Shown here: positions 5,609 through 8,487 of the stretch, piece after piece
Layout: every line of letters starts with the position of its first letter
Position numbering within the stretch: the stretch's first letter is position 1
DNA from: a bacterium
GTDB taxonomy: Bacteria > JAHJDO01
Assembly: GCA_023129655.1 (NCBI GenBank)
Contig: JAGMBN010000050.1
Span: 1-8,487 of the forward strand
Length of the DNA: 8,487 bases
Reading direction: 5' to 3'
Translations under genes and position numbers: made by a program
Notes under the pieces: model-generated
Told to the model about the DNA's origin: nothing
Database searches by the model: none
The model's input: the letters and a program-made list of their open reading frames with translations, nothing else

Positions 5609-6349
5609 CTATAAATATGGCAGATAAATGTTAAAGGTTGTTCCTGCTCCTTCTGTACTCTGAACGTCTATCATGCCGCTGTGTTTTTCTATGATGCTTT
5701 TAGTGATAGACAAACCCAGTCCTTGTCCTTCCTTGCTGGTTGTAAAAAGAGGCTCCCAGATTTTATTCAGATTCTCTTTCTTTATTCCTTTTCCCGTGTC
5801 CTGAAATTCTATGCTTATAAAATCAGGTTCCTTTTTATCTATACAGGTATGAATTATGATCTCTCCTCCATGAGGCATGGCATGGAGAGAGTTTAAAAAC
5901 AAATTTATAAATACTTGCTGCAACTGGTCGTTATCTCCTCGCAAAGAAGGCAGTTGAGTATATTTTTTTTTAATTTCTACTTTTTTAGAAGCCATCATGC
6001 TGTCTAACAGATGTATAACTTCATCCATTACTTCATGGATGTTTAGAATTTTGAGCTCTAATTTTATGGGAGAATTAATAGTTCTGCATTTATCAATAAA
6101 GACCATGGCTTTATCTGTTCTGGAGACAATCATAGAAAGGTTTTTATGATAGTTTTTAGCGCGCGGCGGAAAATCCGCCTGCATAATTTCAGCAATATTT
6201 CTTATTAAACTAATGTCGTGAGAAAGTTCGTGCATAATCTCCAGAACAGCTTGTCCCACTAAAGCTAACTTCTCAGCTTTAATTAAATCTTCCTGAGCGC
6301 TTGTTAATTCTCTGACTTCCTCGCAGACTTTGGCTTTCTTCTTTTCCAA
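5609..6349 (-). CDS. Soluble sensor histidine kinase (HisKA + HATPase_c); true start probably at 6403
   Basis: An autophosphorylating two-component kinase of 246 residues from the TTG at 6349. The dimerisation helix carries the expected H-box, IMHELSHDISLI, with His40 as phospho-acceptor, preceded by the common AEKLALVGQAV lead-in. The ATPase domain has the N-box QQVFINLFLNSLHAMPHGGEI (Asn149/Asn153), G1 DTGKGIK (184-190), F-box WEPLFTTS and G2 GQGLGLSI (208-215), similar to NtrB-type kinases. No membrane, PAS or HAMP segment exists, so it is cytoplasmic and must receive its signal from a partner. The TTG has no ribosome site, while the frame stays open and protein-like upstream to an ATA at 6403 that has an ideal GGGGAGG site; that start gives 264 residues and overlaps the transporter stop. 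Likely partner: the receiver at 3718-4158. The membrane protein encoded just upstream may provide the signal. Confidence 0.9.
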   Translation of the reverse strand: MEKKKAKVCEEVRELTSAQEDLIKAEKLALVGQAVLEIMHELSHDISLIRNIAEIMQADFPPRAKNYHKNLSMIVSRTDKAMVFIDKCRTINSPIKLELKILNIHEVMDEVIHLLDSMMASKKVEIKKKYTQLPSLRGDNDQLQQVFINLFLNSLHAMPHGGEIIIHTCIDKKEPDFISIEFQDTGKGIKKENLNKIWEPLFTTSKEGQGLGLSITKSIIEKHSGMIDVQSTEGAGTTFNIYLPYL

Positions 6350-6399
6350 TGCGGGATAGTCAGCATTAAGCAGCTTTATTATTATGGAAGTATCAATAT

Positions 6400-7776
6400 C
6401 TATTTTTCTTCCTCCCCTTCTTTTTTAGACAGAAACCTGTTCTTATATAATTTGTTTAATCCCAAAGCGTATATTCCGTTATCAGTCACATTAGCTCCTG
6501 TGCGGAATGAATCAGGTAAACCAACCTGCAATGCTAAATATAACGCCATAAACATAGGAATAATCGGTTCGGGAAGGTTGAGGATCTTAACCATAGGCAC
6601 TGCAAAGAGCACCAGTTCTCCCGGTATGCCCGGAACGCCGTAACCAACAAGAGCGATTATCGGCACGCCCAAACATAACTGCAGGAAAGAAGGCCTATAG
6701 CCCACCAGAACCGCTACAATTCCCGCCAGTAAGATCACATGCATTGTAGTTCCGTTAATGTTCATATAAGCCCCCAAGCCAATTACCAGCCGCCTGACAA
6801 TTCTTTCAATGTGAGAATACTGTTTTTTGATTAAAGACATATTAAGCGGCATGCTAATGACTTCCGAAGAAGTAGACCATGCCAAAGGATATATCTTCGT
6901 CCAATAATTGGAAAAAAACTCTTTAACGGAAAATTTGCCTAAATATTTCTTGAGAATAACAAGCTGCATTCCCTGCCACATAAAACATCCAATACCAATT
7001 AACACAGAACCGATTATATACACCCATATAAGACCGAATTCAGTATTGATATTAATGACCCAGCCAAAAAGATTGAGTTTACCAACGTTTGCCTGGGCAA
7101 TGGAACTCATGGTCTGCGCATCAACGGACTTAGCGAGTTCCTGCGGCAAAGAATAGATATACGCGCCTAAAAGCAGCATTAGTACTGGGATCACAGGTTC
7201 AATATAGTCGCCAAGCGTTTCAATTGAATTGGCAGCTTTTTGAAGGTTGTCGTAAAGTTTTTTCTTGTAATAGGCTATGATCCCGACAATGATAGATATC
7301 CAGATGGCTCTGAAAAACACACTCTTTAACAGTAGGTCCTTAAGTATGACCAAATTCTCCTGAAACATCACTGCCATACTAATTGAACCTGCTTCCTGGG
7401 TAGGCAAAAAGGGCAGTTTCAAGATCAGCACAGTAAACAGGGCAGCCCATATCCCTGCAAAGATTCTGGTCAAACCAAACCAAACAATAATAAATCCGGC
7501 AAAACTGGATTCTTTCCTTGCTTTCATCATTCTGGCAACACTCGGAGCCAGAATGACAAATATAGCAAAGGGCGCCAGAAATACAATGCCGTCAATTAAT
7601 TTGGATACTAAAAAGTTGGCAGCTTCCAATACCTGTGGAATATATTTGGCTAGAAAAACGCCTAATATTAAAGCAACTACAACAGCTACCGCAATATATT
7701 TCCTGTAGATGGCAAAAAGCTTTTTAGCAAAATGCCCTATCATGTGTCCGCCAATCCTTAAAATGTCTACACTCAT
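6400..7776 (-). CDS. Divergent dicarboxylate/amino acid:cation symporter family (SDF/DAACS) membrane protein
   Basis: A 458-residue inner-membrane protein with the glutamate transporter homologue fold: N-terminal hydrophobic helices (about 28-47, 60-82, 93-120), the hairpin-1 serine motif STSSEVISMP (301-310), the TM7 motif NINGT (339-343, family norm NMDGT), hairpin 2 GVPGIPGE (380-387) and TM8 DSFRTGANVTDN (422-433). TM8 keeps Asp422, Arg425, Thr426 and Asn429, equivalent to substrate-binding Asp394, Arg397, Thr398 and Asn401 of archaeal GltPh, so an acidic or amino acid substrate is plausible. However, Asp312 and Asp405, cation-site residues in GltPh, are both Asn here (341 and 433). The C-terminus is charged (KKEGEEEK). 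The ATG overlaps the stop of the 182-aa gene (ATGA), with a GGTGG site. It may transport, or serve as membrane sensor for the adjacent kinase; the latter is inference. Confidence 0.88.
   Translation of the reverse strand: MSVDILRIGGHMIGHFAKKLFAIYRKYIAVAVVVALILGVFLAKYIPQVLEAANFLVSKLIDGIVFLAPFAIFVILAPSVARMMKARKESSFAGFIIVWFGLTRIFAGIWAALFTVLILKLPFLPTQEAGSISMAVMFQENLVILKDLLLKSVFFRAIWISIIVGIIAYYKKKLYDNLQKAANSIETLGDYIEPVIPVLMLLLGAYIYSLPQELAKSVDAQTMSSIAQANVGKLNLFGWVININTEFGLIWVYIIGSVLIGIGCFMWQGMQLVILKKYLGKFSVKEFFSNYWTKIYPLAWSTSSEVISMPLNMSLIKKQYSHIERIVRRLVIGLGAYMNINGTTMHVILLAGIVAVLVGYRPSFLQLCLGVPIIALVGYGVPGIPGELVLFAVPMVKILNLPEPIIPMFMALYLALQVGLPDSFRTGANVTDNGIYALGLNKLYKNRFLSKKEGEEEK
6401..6417 (-). promoter_or_regulatory. 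Strong ribosome binding site paired with a non-standard AUA start for the kinase
   Basis: GGGGAGG (6417-6411) is followed by a 7-base spacer and ATA (6403-6401), in frame with the histidine kinase. The site lies within the last codons of the transporter, whose TAG stop overlaps the ATA (ATAG). No ATG, GTG or TTG is placed at a suitable distance in this frame; an ATT two codons on is the other non-standard option. Confidence 0.45.
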
Positions 7777-8321
7777 CTTACCACCGGATAGAGTTCTTTC
7801 CTTAACCCCTCCAATTTGGATGTTGATCTCTTACATGTAATTATCAGCTTGTACTGGAAATGAAATCCAAAGGTTCTCTTTAAAGTCTGTTCCAGAGGAT
7901 TATCCAGATATCTGTCGGCTATGTCTTCGCTGATCTTCGGCAAGCGAAAAAACCTTTCTGAAAAGGTAAGAGCATTCTCTTCCACCCAGGCGGTTATTAC
8001 ATCCATAAATAACTCCTGGCGCTCTTCGCTTACGGAAGGTATTCTCATTATTGTCTTAATCTCTATTTCTTCCTCTCCTTTTTTAGCCTCCATGTTTAAT
8101 CCGGAAGCTAGAACTTTAAGTAAATCTTTTACTCCATGCTCTTTTTCAAAAGTCCTCAGGAATTCATAAATCTCCCGTCCGTATTTAATCTCTTCGCCTT
8201 TACTGTCAAACTTTAGTGTCAAACTCATCTCATGCTTTAAGAGAAGATTGATACATTTCTTCAACGATTGATGTATCTCCCCCTCTTTTAGTATTTTCCA
8301 TTCTCCTATTGTCCAATCCAT
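7773..8321 (-). CDS. Unknown soluble protein, 182 aa, coupled to the transporter gene
   Basis: No family is recognised. The ATG at 8321 has a strong AGGAGGG site about 9 bases upstream. The protein begins MDWTIGEWKILKEGEIHQSL and has no signal peptide or membrane helix; it appears as mixed alpha/beta, with alternating segments such as SLTLKFDSKGEEIKYGREI (34-52), EEEIEIKTIMRIP (82-94) and FGFHFQYKLIITCKR (152-166), and a helical stretch ERQELFMDVITAWVEENAL (99-117). It could be a small ligand- or protein-binding domain, but that is speculation. Its stop overlaps the transporter start by 4 bases (ATGA), so the two are translated together and probably function together. It is the first complete gene of the minus-strand run, after a 104-base gap containing a hairpin. 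Confidence 0.75.
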   Translation of the reverse strand: MDWTIGEWKILKEGEIHQSLKKCINLLLKHEMSLTLKFDSKGEEIKYGREIYEFLRTFEKEHGVKDLLKVLASGLNMEAKKGEEEIEIKTIMRIPSVSEERQELFMDVITAWVEENALTFSERFFRLPKISEDIADRYLDNPLEQTLKRTFGFHFQYKLIITCKRSTSKLEGLRKELYPVVR

Positions 8322-8363
8322 CTTCTTACCCTCCTGTTTGTTTTTTTAGTGTTATTTGAAATC

Positions 8364-8403
8364 CAGCCCCTACCCCGTCTTTCTAAGAGCAGTGTAAGGG
8401 CTG
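8364..8403 (-). other. Leader hairpin upstream of the 182-aa gene
   Basis: CAGCCCCTAC (8364-8373) and GTAAGGGCTG (8394-8403) pair over 10 bp around a 20-base loop. The single non-Watson-Crick position is C-A on the plus strand but G-U in a minus-strand transcript, so the helix is complete in the RNA of the downstream genes. No U-run follows on either strand, so it is not a typical terminator. It could be a leader structure or a decayed copy of the hairpin repeats at 5121 and 5561, whose C-rich left flank it resembles. Confidence 0.45.
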
Positions 8404-8425
8404 AACTTCAGGAAGAACTTTTTTC

Positions 8426-8487
8426 TTAATCGTCGCCGAGTTCATCCTTGACTGCTGCCACGATCTTTTTCTTAAAGTCTTCGCTCT
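8426..8487 (-). CDS. C-terminal end of an unknown gene, cut by window edge
   Basis: Only the last 19 complete codons and a TAA stop are inside the window, reading SEDFKKKIVAAVKDELGDD. The frame is open to the edge, and the composition (amphipathic, Lys/Glu/Asp rich) and same-strand position before the next gene, with a 104-base gap, support a real coding end. Nothing can be said of its function. The FKKKI segment is shared with the 80-aa protein at 4820-5062, which is too short a match to prove relatedness. Confidence 0.55.
   Translation of the reverse strand, partial: SEDFKKKIVAAVKDELGDD

Noticed and set aside
5608..5634. Promoter TTAACA-N15-TATAGT on the minus strand before the 143-aa gene
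   Set aside because: The spacer is short and the boxes lie at the AT-rich end of the kinase gene, where such matches are expected by chance.
8322..8425. Promoter for the 182-aa gene and the long operon
   Set aside because: Neither a housekeeping nor a SigB-type pair of boxes with acceptable spacing was found; GGGTAG near 8370 has no GTTT box at the right distance.

Overview
The window comes from an AT-leaning bacterium that I cannot assign to a genus. Short intergenic hairpin repeats, many small unrecognised proteins and a Bacillus-type general-stress sigma module in a non-Bacillus gene order suggest an environmental or candidate-phylum lineage. That assignment is inference only.

Layout. 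On the plus strand lie the C-terminal part of an alpha-isopropylmalate synthase family enzyme (2-847) and a complete type I methionine aminopeptidase (850-1596). Everything from 1601 to the right edge is on the minus strand and meets map tail to tail with only 4 bases between stop codons. In transcription order (right to left) the minus-strand genes are: the end of an unknown gene (8487-8426), an unknown 182-aa protein (8321-7773), a divergent dicarboxylate/amino acid:cation symporter family protein (7776-6400), a soluble histidine kinase (about 6403 or 6349 to 5609), an unknown 143-aa protein bracketed by two hairpin repeats (5553-5122), two small unknown proteins (5062-4820 and 4842-4606), an RsbV/SpoIIAA-type STAS antagonist (4526-4164), a stand-alone receiver-domain response regulator (4158-3718), a SpoIIE/RsbU-type PP2C phosphatase (3698-2775), an RsbW-type anti-sigma kinase (2778-2359) and a SigB/SigF-type sigma factor (2353-1601).

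How the genes could work together. The STAS protein, phosphatase, anti-sigma kinase and sigma factor are all parts of a partner-switching switch. The two-component pair in the same gene run offers an input: kinase to receiver to phosphatase to dephosphorylated STAS, which titrates RsbW and frees the sigma factor. The membrane transporter-like protein directly upstream of a kinase with no membrane segments could be the signal source, as in transporter/sensor pairs, but that is a hypothesis.

Two promoters are visible. A perfect match to the Bacillus SigB consensus (GTTTAA, 14-base spacer, GGGTAT) lies before the two small genes, so the sigma factor probably activates its own operon and the two small proteins. 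An extended -10 housekeeping-type promoter lies directly before the STAS gene and would supply basal expression. Other unusual points are replacement of both cation-site aspartates in the transporter by asparagine, a kinase gene whose only well-placed start codon is AUA, and a repeat-derived C-terminus on the 143-aa protein. No tRNA, rRNA, CRISPR array or transposase is visible, and no stretch longer than about 105 bases lacks a gene.
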